Of a DNA stretch of 64,000 nucleotides, positions 8,982-16,413 are shown piece after piece. The notes beneath the pieces were generated by a model that saw only the letters and a program-made list of their open reading frames with translations, was not told the origin of the DNA and ran no database searches. Positions within the stretch are counted from its first letter, which is position 1, and every line of letters starts with the position of its first letter. The stretch is from positions 2,976,001-3,040,000 of the forward strand of contig CP073016.1 of assembly GCA_025370075.1 (NCBI GenBank), read 5' to 3'. A program made the translations under genes and the position numbers. Source of the stretch: Chryseotalea sp. WA131a. Its GTDB lineage: Bacteria; Bacteroidota; Bacteroidia; Cytophagales; Cyclobacteriaceae.

Positions 8982-9773
8982 TTAAATGAGTTCAAGAGAA
9001 ACTGAGTTAGTAAGACGCGCTAAGTCACTTAGACCTAATGGGACCCAATTCATTCCTTTTTGGACAAGCCGCTCTAAATAAATGTAGTCATTGAAAAGAA
9101 CACAGGGAACATGAATTTGGGCTTGCAGGCCTGCATGTTCTCCTAAAGATCTATTTCCTGCCATAACTGATTTATCTGCATCAGCCATATTAAAATTTCC
9201 GTTTTTGCATTGAAGCGATAAAATTGGCGCGTGAGGAATTGAGCCAAGCGGTAATACCCAAAGGATGTCCAGTCCTCCATCTTTGTCAGGAAGCCAGGGG
9301 TCTGGATTGGCCTTAAAGCCTAATGTTTTCAAGTGTGTCAAAAATTGATTTTTTTTCTTTTTTTGATCTCTAGGGAATCCTACTCTATGAATAGCTCCAG
9401 TGGTCCTGAGTTTCAGTCTTTCAGCTACACTACATTCAAAGTCCCTTGATCTTTTTCCAACACTACGAATTGAAATCATATCCACAATAAATTTCAAATA
9501 GTCATCATCTAGGGAGTCGAATCGTTTAGTGACTGCATTAAAACTAAATGGTAAATTATATCCTTTGCTCGTGAAATGAGTTTCTAATAAGGCAACAGAC
9601 TTATTAATTGCAGCTTCAGAATCAAACTCCTTTGTAAGTTCCCTTAATTCATCAATTAACGATAAGCTCTTACCCTTTCCAGTTAAATCAGAAGCAGTGA
9701 TTACCCGTGATTTAGAAGTATTAAGTTCTTGAACAACAATTTCAAAGAATTCAAAAAGACAGTAAGCAGCCAT
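8982..9773 (-). CDS. Putative PD-(D/E)XK restriction-type endonuclease
   Basis: 263 residues, no close family recognised. The catalytic core is readable: an early helix with DFECSVAERL (E113/E118), then PDKDGGLDILW with D169, and about 19 residues later LSLQCKNGN with Q188 and K190. This is the D...(E/Q)xK arrangement of Mrr-like and type II restriction nucleases. The gene starts directly after the stop of the ParB-like gene and lies in the same transcription unit as a cytosine methyltransferase, so it is most likely the cutting component of a restriction-like system. Target sequence unknown. Confidence 0.72.
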   Translation of the reverse strand: MAAYCLFEFFEIVVQELNTSKSRVITASDLTGKGKSLSLIDELRELTKEFDSEAAINKSVALLETHFTSKGYNLPFSFNAVTKRFDSLDDDYLKFIVDMISIRSVGKRSRDFECSVAERLKLRTTGAIHRVGFPRDQKKKKNQFLTHLKTLGFKANPDPWLPDKDGGLDILWVLPLGSIPHAPILSLQCKNGNFNMADADKSVMAGNRSLGEHAGLQAQIHVPCVLFNDYIYLERLVQKGMNWVPLGLSDLARLTNSVSLELI

Positions 9774-10826
9774 TTATTTATTAGCAATGTATTTCTTAAT
9801 TTCCGCATCAAAAGCCTTGTAGGCATCCAAAGCATTGGTGTCTTCCTTAGTTTTCTTACTGCCGGATGACATTTTCTTCAGAAGGGTTCCTATTTGTTTG
9901 GTAAGTTTAATTAATCTTTTCTTGCTCTCCTCAGTTGTATCCACATAGATCTCAGCATCCGCTAGACTCTTACCTGAATGGAGTACGGCACTAGCAACTT
10001 TTGAACTTAAGACACGAGCGTATGTCGATATTTCTCGAGTATCTGAAACGACCTTAGTATCAGAATTTCTTGCCCCTTTCTCTTTTTTGCCGTATAAATC
10101 ATCAAGAAGAAGAGCAAATTTTTTCTTATCAAAACTGATTACCTCAAGTGTTTTAGGATCTGTTTCTAATTCAAGAAATGCGGCAGTACCTGACCTTTTT
10201 AATGCTTCACTTAGGTTAGCAAAATCGTCACCCGCTGGTATTTGTTCTTTTGCTTGTTTAAGCACTCTTAATGGAATTAGAAAACCCTTTGCTGTAGTTT
10301 TAGAAAGCTGTGTCTCACGTAGTATTCTATCGATACCTCCTGGCCGTTTACTCTCCTCCTCTAAATATTGTGCCTTGCTCAATGGTGGCCAATCGCGAAA
10401 TCCAAACAAATGCCGTACACCCAAATAGACCCTGAGGGCGTCTTCTTCTTTTGCTGTTGGTTTGTTGTGAAATACAAGTACCGGTATAGACTCTAAATCT
10501 TCGAGATGATCTGATGATGAGTACTTTGCTGGATTACTTCTAATTTCCTTTATGGCAGCTAACCTTCGATTACCTTCAATTACTACCAATCTATTTTTAC
10601 TCCCTCGTTTAACCACAAGAGGCTCAAAATCAATAAAGCCATTTTGAAGAAATGAGTCAACAAGTTCAACTGCATAATAAGGTTCTCCAAAAATTTGCTT
10701 TTGAATTTGTTCCTGAGTATTTCCTATCATCTTGGTTGCGAATCTTGGATTTTCTGGATCAAAGTCAAGTAAATCTGGAGATACATATTCTATCGCCACA
10801 TGAGAGACCGGAGCAGAAGCTGGCAT
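9774..10826 (-). CDS. ParB/Srx-domain protein in a restriction-modification-like operon
   Basis: 350 residues. The N-terminal half is a ParB-like domain: a start resembling 'YVSPDLLDFDPENPRF', the signature VVIEGNRRLAAIK (82-93), and a following segment RHLFGFRDWPPLSKAQYL like the ParB linker. ParB-family domains bind or hydrolyse nucleotides (CTP or ATP) and some nick DNA. The C-terminal half is helical, lysine-rich and not recognised. No parA, parS or replication gene is nearby, so chromosome partitioning is unlikely. It lies between a methyltransferase and a nuclease and abuts the latter, pointing to a nucleotide-dependent part of a defence system. Confidence 0.75.
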   Translation of the reverse strand: MPASAPVSHVAIEYVSPDLLDFDPENPRFATKMIGNTQEQIQKQIFGEPYYAVELVDSFLQNGFIDFEPLVVKRGSKNRLVVIEGNRRLAAIKEIRSNPAKYSSSDHLEDLESIPVLVFHNKPTAKEEDALRVYLGVRHLFGFRDWPPLSKAQYLEEESKRPGGIDRILRETQLSKTTAKGFLIPLRVLKQAKEQIPAGDDFANLSEALKRSGTAAFLELETDPKTLEVISFDKKKFALLLDDLYGKKEKGARNSDTKVVSDTREISTYARVLSSKVASAVLHSGKSLADAEIYVDTTEESKKRLIKLTKQIGTLLKKMSSGSKKTKEDTNALDAYKAFDAEIKKYIANK

Positions 10827-10945
10827 ATTGTTAGGATTTTAATTATGGAAAGAGCATTATAAATTCAAAAAGGTAACTAAAAATGCCTAAAGCATTAGAA
10901 AACTAGTAAAACTTGACGGAAATGCAAGACCTAAGTCTAAATCCT

Positions 10946-11914
10946 TTATTGATTAAGATAGTTTAAAACAGGAGCGACAATTACTTTTGACAATTTGGGA
11001 GGAACGGAATTTCCTACTACCCTATATTTATCCAATAAAGTTCCGTCTAATTTCATTTTGGACGATAGACCTTGAATTTTGGCACACTCCCTCCATGACA
11101 AGCGCCTATTAAATTCACCTTGTAATTTCCATTTGTCGGTCGAAACAAACGACATTGGGCTTCCTTTCGGATGTAATGGCACATGATGACCATGAGCAAC
11201 AATTGTAAAACTGGGTTCGTCCCACGCTCTTTTTCGATTTCGTGTTAAATAATGACCATGAAAAGATCCATCATAGAATTCCCCTTCAGGCCACTCTACC
11301 ATGCCTCCAATGACGTCTCTAAGAGTTCTGGATTCATTTCTTCCATCACTTCCATGGGTCACCTTTGGAAAAGAGTATTTGAAGTCCTTAATCGTTTTCT
11401 TTACCCCAACAAGAAATACTCTCTTTCTGGTTTGTGCCACCCCATACTCAGACGCGTCAACTTGGGAATAAGTAATATTATATCCCAATTCTGAAAACGC
11501 CCTAATTTGTTCTTGGATAAACCAACCTCTGCCAGCTGAAAGCATTCCCCTTACGTTTTCCACAAAAAGAAATTTAGGCTTAACTAGTTTTAGTGCTCTC
11601 AGGAATTCTTCAAATAGAAAGTTTTTATCGTTTTGGTGAATATCTCTTTCTTCCAATTCCTTCCACCTTCTTCTTGCTGCTTCGCTAAATCCAGTGCATG
11701 GATAACATCCTATAAGTATATCAGCTTGAGGGAATAACTTCACTTTTCTTATATCACCTAAATGAAAATCAACATCATTAAAAATAGATTTATAAGCATA
11801 GGCAGCATGTTGGTCGTTGTCATTTGCCCAAATGATTTCTGCGCCCGCTTGCTTAACGCCATAGTCAAATCCACCACAGCCAGAAAACAATGAGACTGCC
11901 TTTATTTTGTGCAT
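10946..11914 (-). CDS. DNA (cytosine-5) methyltransferase
   Basis: 322 residues from the chosen start. C5-methyltransferase motifs appear in order: I (SLFSGCGGFDYG), IV with the catalytic Cys (GCYPCTGFSEA), VI (FVENVRG), a target-recognition region, and IX-X ending in KYRVVGNSVPPKLS. I prefer the Met at 11914 (MHKIKAVSLFSG), because motif I usually lies a few residues from the start; an upstream ATG at 11944 adds ten residues. It is the first gene of the three-gene operon and would protect host DNA from the nuclease encoded downstream. Confidence 0.93.
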   Translation of the reverse strand: MHKIKAVSLFSGCGGFDYGVKQAGAEIIWANDNDQHAAYAYKSIFNDVDFHLGDIRKVKLFPQADILIGCYPCTGFSEAARRRWKELEERDIHQNDKNFLFEEFLRALKLVKPKFLFVENVRGMLSAGRGWFIQEQIRAFSELGYNITYSQVDASEYGVAQTRKRVFLVGVKKTIKDFKYSFPKVTHGSDGRNESRTLRDVIGGMVEWPEGEFYDGSFHGHYLTRNRKRAWDEPSFTIVAHGHHVPLHPKGSPMSFVSTDKWKLQGEFNRRLSWRECAKIQGLSSKMKLDGTLLDKYRVVGNSVPPKLSKVIVAPVLNYLNQ

Positions 11915-11993
11915 ATAAACGAGTTGATCTCTTAACAAATACAATATTAAATACTAACCGATAAAAAAGAAATCAGTTTGGTTTTTAGACCAA

Positions 11994-12023
11994 CAAAAAA
12001 GCCACTACTTTTTAGTAGCGGCT
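11994..12023 (-). terminator. Rho-independent terminator of tRNA-Val
   Basis: Reading the - strand, eight-base arms (12001-12008 and 12015-12022, one G-U pair) close a six-base A-rich loop and are followed by a T run at 11994-12000. It lies 13 bases past the tRNA 3' end. It separates the tRNA from the methyltransferase operon, which reads in the same direction. Confidence 0.8.
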
Positions 12024-12035
12024 TAAACTTTTAAG

Positions 12036-12110
12036 TGGGAGCTGAGGGGTTCGAACCCCCGACCCTCTGCTTGTAAGGCAGATGCTCTGAACCAGCTGAG
12101 CTAAGCTCCC
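12036..12110 (-). tRNA. tRNA-Val (anticodon TAC)
   Basis: A full cloverleaf of 75 bases on the - strand: acceptor GGGAGCT pairs with AGCTCCC, the D arm has GCTC/GAGC, the anticodon loop is CTTACAA and the T loop TTCGAAC. The anticodon TAC reads valine codons. CCA is not encoded. It has its own promoter and terminator. Confidence 0.96.
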
Positions 12111-12123
12111 ATTTTAAGGACTG

Positions 12124-12154
12124 CAAAGGTAAAAGAGATTTTTGTTTGCGCAAA
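12124..12154 (-). promoter_or_regulatory. Bacteroidota-type promoter of tRNA-Val
   Basis: On the - strand TTTG (12154-12151) is followed after 19 bases by TACCTTTG (12131-12124), matching the Bacteroidota consensus TTTG-N19-21-TAnnTTTG. Transcription would start a few bases before the tRNA. Confidence 0.8.
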
Positions 12155-12177
12155 AATATTTTTCTTCAGGCCTTAGC

Positions 12178-12783
12178 CTATTCCCAATAATCATACTGCA
12201 TATACCTCGCAGCTTCCTGTGCAACTTCCTTTCCCTGTAGCTTCTCCACCACATGAAAGGACATGTCAATCCCTGCCGAAACGCCTGCAGACAAAATGAT
12301 TTTACCATTGTCCACAATCCGTTTTTCGGGCGATACTTTTGTGTTCGGGGCAATTTCGTGTAAGGTATCTACTGCCAAAAAGTGGGTGGTGGCCTCCAGA
12401 TTATCGAGTAAGTTGGCTTTCGCCAAAATCAAAGCGCCTGTGCAAACGGAAAGTACCAACTCGGCATGTTTATTTCTTCCCTTTATCCAATCTAGTATTG
12501 CTGGATTATTCATTTCCCTCCGCGAGCCAAACGGACTTCCATCCGCATGATAGCCACCGCCACCGGGAATCAAAAAAATATCCACGGCTGGGCATGTATC
12601 AAATGTGTAAGTGGGGGTTACCATCAGATTGTTTCGGGCAGCAATAGTTTCTTTTTCGGCCACAGTAAAAACCTCGTAGGGTTCGCCTATCTTTCGCTTT
12701 CCGGTAACGGAAAAAACTTCAAATGGCCCGGCAAAGTCGAGCACCTCCACTTCATCAAATAGGATAATTGCAATTTTTTTCAT
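12178..12783 (-). CDS. DJ-1/PfpI family glutamine-amidotransferase-like protein
   Basis: 201 residues forming a single class I GATase-like domain. The nucleophile elbow is SVCTGALIL (C114), followed by a His in ATTHFLA. The start IAIILFDEVEVLDFAGPFEVF is typical of the isonitrile hydratase / AraC-associated PfpI subfamily, but no DNA-binding domain is attached. Chemical role uncertain: hydratase, glyoxalase-like or regulatory. Confidence 0.88.
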   Translation of the reverse strand: MKKIAIILFDEVEVLDFAGPFEVFSVTGKRKIGEPYEVFTVAEKETIAARNNLMVTPTYTFDTCPAVDIFLIPGGGGYHADGSPFGSRREMNNPAILDWIKGRNKHAELVLSVCTGALILAKANLLDNLEATTHFLAVDTLHEIAPNTKVSPEKRIVDNGKIILSAGVSAGIDMSFHVVEKLQGKEVAQEAARYMQYDYWE

Positions 12784-12845
12784 GAACGGGGCAAATAACT
12801 AAACTTTTTTGCTTGTATTGTGCTTTAACTGGGTACTAGATACTT

Positions 12846-12878
12846 GATGCTGGCTTCTAGCGACCAGTATCCAGCATC
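12846..12878. repeat. Intergenic inverted repeat (GATGCTGG / CCAGCATC)
   Basis: Eight-base arms 12846-12853 and 12871-12878 lie in the spacer between the divergent PfpI and aldo/keto reductase genes. There is no T run, so it does not look like a terminator. One of several self-complementary spacers in this window. Confidence 0.55.
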
Positions 12879-12916
12879 TAGGATTCATACAAAGATAAAC
12901 TAACGATTCAATCAAT

Positions 12917-13942
12917 ATGAACTACAAACTTTTCGGGCAATCGGGATTACGTGTTTCAGAATTATGCCTTGGCACCATGGGCTTTGGCACGGAGTGGAAG
13001 TGGGGAGCAGATAAGGAACTCAGTCAAAAGATTTTTGATGCCTACGCAAACGCAGGAGGGAATTTTATTGATACAGCCAATCGCTATACGGAAGGCACAT
13101 CCGAAAAATTTGTGGGCGATTTTATAGCCAAAGACCGCGACCATTTTGTGGTGGCTACCAAATATACCCTTCGCGATCGCTCGGGCGATTTGAATTTTGC
13201 GGGCAATCATCGCAAAAATTTGATGCGTAGTGTGAAAGAAAGTCTGTGGCGGTTGAATACGGATTATATAGACGTGCTGTGGGTGCACATGTGGGATACT
13301 CTCACGCCCACAGAGGAAATCATAAAGGGCTTGGAAGATTTGATTACCCGCGGCATGGTGCACTACATTGGCATCAGCGATACGCCTGCGTGGGTAGTGA
13401 GCCAGGCCAACACGATGGCGCAACTGCGCGGTTGGAACCAATTTGTTGGGTTACAAATAGAGTATAGCTTGATACAGCGCACAGTTGAAGCAGAGTTATT
13501 GCCAATGGCAAAGGCCTACGGCATGACGGTGACTCCATGGGCGCCATTGGCAGGCGGTGCATTAACGGGAAAATATTTGAAGGGCGACAAAGGCCGCTTA
13601 CCAGACACCAGCATTCGCCTAGGTGAACGCTCTGTAACCATCACTAAAAAAGTGGTAGAGATAGCGGATAAATTGGGAGTGACCGCCTCACAAGTTGCCA
13701 TTAACTGGACGCGCCAACAAAAAGGCCAGAGTATAATTCCAATTGTGGGGGCTACAAAGGAACATCAAGTGCAAGATGTATTGGGGTGTTTGAAATTTGA
13801 ACTGCCAATGGATTTGATTAACGAGTTAAATGAAGTCTCGAAAATTGAATTGCCCTTTCCGCAAAAATTCTTGACAGAGCCTGGTGTGCAAGATGTTTTG
13901 TTTGGTGGGGTGAGAGATAAGATGGTGGATAGTAGGTATTAA
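12917..13942 (+). CDS. Aldo/keto reductase
   Basis: 341 residues, a complete TIM-barrel aldo/keto reductase. The catalytic tetrad is visible: D52 and Y57 (FIDTANRYTEG), K82 (VVATKYT), H124 (LWVHMWD). The family reduces aldehydes or ketones with NADPH; the substrate is not determinable. It resembles the YajO/tas-like group common in Bacteroidota. Stands alone, divergent to the PfpI gene. Confidence 0.93.
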   Translation: MNYKLFGQSGLRVSELCLGTMGFGTEWKWGADKELSQKIFDAYANAGGNFIDTANRYTEGTSEKFVGDFIAKDRDHFVVATKYTLRDRSGDLNFAGNHRKNLMRSVKESLWRLNTDYIDVLWVHMWDTLTPTEEIIKGLEDLITRGMVHYIGISDTPAWVVSQANTMAQLRGWNQFVGLQIEYSLIQRTVEAELLPMAKAYGMTVTPWAPLAGGALTGKYLKGDKGRLPDTSIRLGERSVTITKKVVEIADKLGVTASQVAINWTRQQKGQSIIPIVGATKEHQVQDVLGCLKFELPMDLINELNEVSKIELPFPQKFLTEPGVQDVLFGGVRDKMVDSRY

Positions 13943-13952
13943 TAGTCTGCTG

Positions 13953-14008
13953 TTGGCAGTAAGCAGTAGGCAGGGTTTGGCTGCCGACTGGATACTGCCG
14001 ACTGCCAA
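13953..14008. repeat. Short inverted and direct repeats in the spacer after the aldo/keto reductase
   Basis: TTGGCAGT (13953-13960) is matched by ACTGCCAA (14001-14008), and CTGCCGAC occurs twice (13981-13988, 13995-14002). The whole spacer is made of variants of one word. No coding potential; function unknown. Confidence 0.5.
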
Positions 14009-14015
14009 CTGAGAA

Positions 14016-14666
14016 ATGGTTACACTAACATTCTACAACTACAAAAAAGGCTTCGGGTGGCTTGGCTTTTTGGCTATGGGCTGGATGCGCTTGCCATTGT
14101 GGCGGAATTCAGAAATCACTTTTTGGAAGTTATTGGGTGTGGGGCAGCCAGGCTTTAAACCTCAAGGTGATGGCCGGCAGTGGGCAGTTCTAATCGTCTG
14201 GAAGAGAACCCCCGATAAAATTTATTGGTGGCAGAAATTTCTTCAAGCAAAATCAGAAGTTACTTCTTTTCATTTGTTGCCCTTATTCGGTCATGGCTTA
14301 TGGAGCGGTGTTGACCCATTTGGTCATTTGAAAACAACGAACCTACAATCAAAAAAAGTTGCCGTGCTTACACGTGCTTCCATCAAGTGGAGCAAAGCAA
14401 AATTATTTTGGCAAAACGTACCCGCTGTTTCCGAAGATTTAAATCAGTCGTTTCGGCCAGAGTTTACAGCAGGCATTGGCGAAATCCCCTACATCCGCCA
14501 AGCTACTTTTAGCGTGTGGAGCAGTGAAGTAGAAATGAAAAAATTTGCCTATCAACATGCGGCACACAAAAAAGTAATCGAAATGACCAAGCAACATAAT
14601 TGGTATTCGGAAGAGTTGTTTTATCGGTTTGCAGTTGTAAAAATGAAATGGGTTGAGCTGGAGTAA
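14016..14666 (+). CDS. Spheroidene monooxygenase (CrtA)-like protein
   Basis: 216 residues matching the CrtA-like family: VAVLTRASIKWSKAKLFW, then AGIGEIPYIRQATFSVW and HNWYSEELFYRFAV near the end. CrtA inserts a keto group into carotenoids, but many Bacteroidota homologues occur without carotenoid genes and their substrate is unknown. No other crt gene is in the window. A haem-dependent mechanism is known for the family; I see no diagnostic haem ligand. Confidence 0.8.
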   Translation: MVTLTFYNYKKGFGWLGFLAMGWMRLPLWRNSEITFWKLLGVGQPGFKPQGDGRQWAVLIVWKRTPDKIYWWQKFLQAKSEVTSFHLLPLFGHGLWSGVDPFGHLKTTNLQSKKVAVLTRASIKWSKAKLFWQNVPAVSEDLNQSFRPEFTAGIGEIPYIRQATFSVWSSEVEMKKFAYQHAAHKKVIEMTKQHNWYSEELFYRFAVVKMKWVELE

Positions 14667-14714
14667 ATCTTTTGTGATTTGGTAAATTTCTATCTTTGTC
14701 GATAATCCAATTTC

Positions 14715-15185
14715 ATGAACCCCATCTTCAAAAAACTCAACTATAAAGACCAAAAAGAACTGCATATTGTAAACGCACCAGATAGTTTCAAAAAAGAAAC
14801 CGATGAGATGCATTCTTTAGCGTCTATTAAAAACTCGTTGACCAATACTAAAAGTGTTTCGTTTTTTCTAGCCTTCGTTACCAAACAAAAAGAAGTTGAC
14901 GAATGGTGCAAAAAGATTGCTACTGTTTTAAGTGATGATGGATTGTTGTGGTTAGCTTATCCGAAGGGGACATCTAAAAAATACAAGTGCGATTTCAATC
15001 GTGATACGGGTTGGGAGGTGTTGGGTAAGTTGGGTTTTGAACCCGTGCGCATGATAGCCATCGATGAGGATTGGAGTGTGTTGCGCTTCCGCAAACCAGA
15101 AAACATAAAGAAGATGGTGCGTAGCTTTGCGATGACTGAGTTGGGAAAGAAAAAAGTAGCTGCTAACCGAGAGACAAAAAAATAG
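14715..15185 (+). CDS. DUF3052-like protein
   Basis: 156 residues. The segment WLAYPKGTSKKYKCDFNRDT followed by a Trp and later AIDEDWSVLRFR is the pattern of DUF3052-like proteins. No catalytic residues are known. It converges on the YdeI-like gene with zero spacing: the two stop codons touch at 15185/15186. Confidence 0.78.
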   Translation: MNPIFKKLNYKDQKELHIVNAPDSFKKETDEMHSLASIKNSLTNTKSVSFFLAFVTKQKEVDEWCKKIATVLSDDGLLWLAYPKGTSKKYKCDFNRDTGWEVLGKLGFEPVRMIAIDEDWSVLRFRKPENIKKMVRSFAMTELGKKKVAANRETKK

Positions 15186-15692
15186 TCACCAAATTTCTTT
15201 TTTGTTCATTCGAATCATTTCAGGATAGCCTTTCCCTTGGCCCAAAGCGGTAACGGCCATCAATATTCTTTTTGTTTTTGTTTGTGCGGTCTTAGCACTT
15301 TCAATCCATTTGCTGAAATATTTTTGATGAGAGCCTGACAAGATTTTAAAATAGGAGAAGGCAACGGGTTCATCGCGCAAACATGCCATCAAATCAGGTG
15401 AGAGTACATACTTATCATCGTCTGCTGCTAGGATAACTTTTACGTTATCTCCTTGCCGCTTGCCCAAGGCTTTGCGCATGGTGGCATTTACAGGAAGAAT
15501 GAAATCTCCATCACCCATCGGTATCAAAGCCATTTGCTTGAGTTTAAAAGTATCAATTGTGCCCTTTACTCGAAACGATGCTTTGCTGGTCTTTAATTTT
15601 TTTGCTTGGGTGGAAGAGATGGTAATGTATGACCAGCCGGTTTTTTCGCCTTTCTTGTCGAACTTTTCAATAGTGGTATTAAAACGGAGCAT
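15186..15692 (-). CDS. YdeI/OmpD-associated, DUF1905-type protein
   Basis: 168 residues. The N-terminal half is a DUF1905 beta-barrel (GWSYITISSTQAKKL, then RVKGTIDTFKLKQMALIPMG). The C-terminal part is the YdeI/OmdA domain (FSYFKILSGSHQKYFSKWI and KTKRI). Such proteins are linked to stress or antimicrobial-peptide resistance in some bacteria, without a defined activity. DUF3052-like and YdeI-like genes are common partners in this phylum. Confidence 0.85.
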   Translation of the reverse strand: MLRFNTTIEKFDKKGEKTGWSYITISSTQAKKLKTSKASFRVKGTIDTFKLKQMALIPMGDGDFILPVNATMRKALGKRQGDNVKVILAADDDKYVLSPDLMACLRDEPVAFSYFKILSGSHQKYFSKWIESAKTAQTKTKRILMAVTALGQGKGYPEMIRMNKKEIW

Positions 15693-15837
15693 TGGAACTC
15701 AATATCCAAAAGCAAAGGATAATTTCAAACTTATCGCTTGATTACTTTGGATGCCAAGTTTCTACCATGCCCTTGCATGATGGCGAGATTGATCCAGCTC
15801 AATGCAAAATTTTTATAGCAGAGCGGTTGACCTTTTA

Positions 15838-15869
15838 TTTGGTAATTCACCGTTTTAGCTCTACTTTTG
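15838..15869 (+). promoter_or_regulatory. Bacteroidota-type promoter of the initiator tRNA
   Basis: TTTG (15838-15841), 20 bases, then TACTTTTG (15862-15869): a full match to the TTTG / TAnnTTTG consensus. The tRNA begins 10 bases later. Confidence 0.82.
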
Positions 15870-15879
15870 CAATCCAAAT

Positions 15880-15959
<80 letters not shown>

Positions 15960-15963
15960 GGAT

Positions 15964-15988
15964 AGTGGTTGTAGTAAACCGCTTTTTT
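15964..15988 (+). terminator. Terminator of tRNA-fMet, overlapping the GIY-YIG start
   Basis: Arms 15964-15970 and 15977-15983 pair (one G-U), with a six-base loop and a T run at 15984-15988. The ATG of the GIY-YIG gene is the next base, so expression of that gene requires read-through of this terminator or a separate promoter. Confidence 0.75.
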
Positions 15989-16240
15989 ATGCAGTTTACT
16001 GTATACGTTCTTCACTCAGTTAGCTTTGACAAGATTTACATTGGGTATACTTCGGATTTGGAATCTAGACTGCGTTCTCATAATGAGCTAGCGACAAAAG
16101 GTTGGACGATGAAATTCCGACCTTGGAACGTAGTTCATTCTGAGACATTTGAATCCAAGATTCTAGCATTAAAACGAGAGAAAGAGTTAAAGTCTTATCA
16201 AGGAAGGTTGTTTATAAGAAATGACATTTTAAAATCATAG
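15989..16240 (+). CDS. Small GIY-YIG domain nuclease (UvrC N-terminal/YhbQ-like)
   Basis: 83 residues consisting only of a GIY-YIG domain: FTVYVLHS, then KIYIGYTSDLESRLRSHN (YIG at 17-19, catalytic-type Arg27, His31) and a C-terminal KREKELK helix with the metal-binding Glu. I use the ATG at 15989; a GTG at 15965 lies inside the terminator hairpin. There is no separate DNA-binding domain. The gene is sandwiched between the intact initiator tRNA and a partial copy of it, an arrangement suggesting a mobile unit that targets or is carried by tRNA genes. Confidence 0.85.
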   Translation: MQFTVYVLHSVSFDKIYIGYTSDLESRLRSHNELATKGWTMKFRPWNVVHSETFESKILALKREKELKSYQGRLFIRNDILKS

Positions 16241-16241
16241 G

Positions 16242-16295
16242 ACGGGTTCATATCCGCCAAATGGCGGACACAGGTTCGAGTCCTGTCCCCGCTAC
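16242..16295 (+). pseudogene. Partial copy (relic) of tRNA-fMet, anticodon arm to 3' end
   Basis: From 16270 on it is identical to the tRNA 3' third. Upstream, GACGGGTTCATATCC still resembles the anticodon arm (GTTGGGCTCATAACCC), but the variable region is replaced by a perfect hairpin, TCCGCC-AAAT-GGCGGA (16254-16269). The D arm and 5' acceptor strand are missing, so no functional tRNA can form. Confidence 0.8.
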
Positions 16296-16302
16296 TAAGA
16301 AA
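16270..16302 (+). repeat. Direct repeat, copy 2 (tRNA-fMet T arm to trailer)
   Basis: Identical to 15927-15959. Followed by a hairpin-forming sequence (AGCGGTTTTAGTAAAACCG) related to the terminator after copy 1. Confidence 0.93.
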
Positions 16303-16369
16303 AAAGATAGCGGTTTTAGTAAAACCGATAAAACCTAAACTGGCGGCTTAATCCGCTACTAAAATTTAA

Positions 16370-16397
16370 AAGCGGCTTTTTAGGTCGCTTTTTTTAT
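16370..16397 (+). terminator. Probable rho-independent terminator before era
   Basis: AAAGCG (16370-16375) pairs with CGCTTT near 16387-16392, followed by a T run. It closes the tRNA/GIY-YIG unit 17 bases before the era start. Confidence 0.6.
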
Positions 16398-16413
16398 TCA
16401 AACTGAAGACATC

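Noticed and set aside
8903..12110. Defence module considered as a tRNA-Val-integrated island with attachment repeats
   Set aside because: No copy of the tRNA-Val 3' end was found at the far side (8903-8981) and there is no integrase.
12339..12647. 102-codon + strand frame
   Set aside because: Antisense to the PfpI gene, no homology seen.
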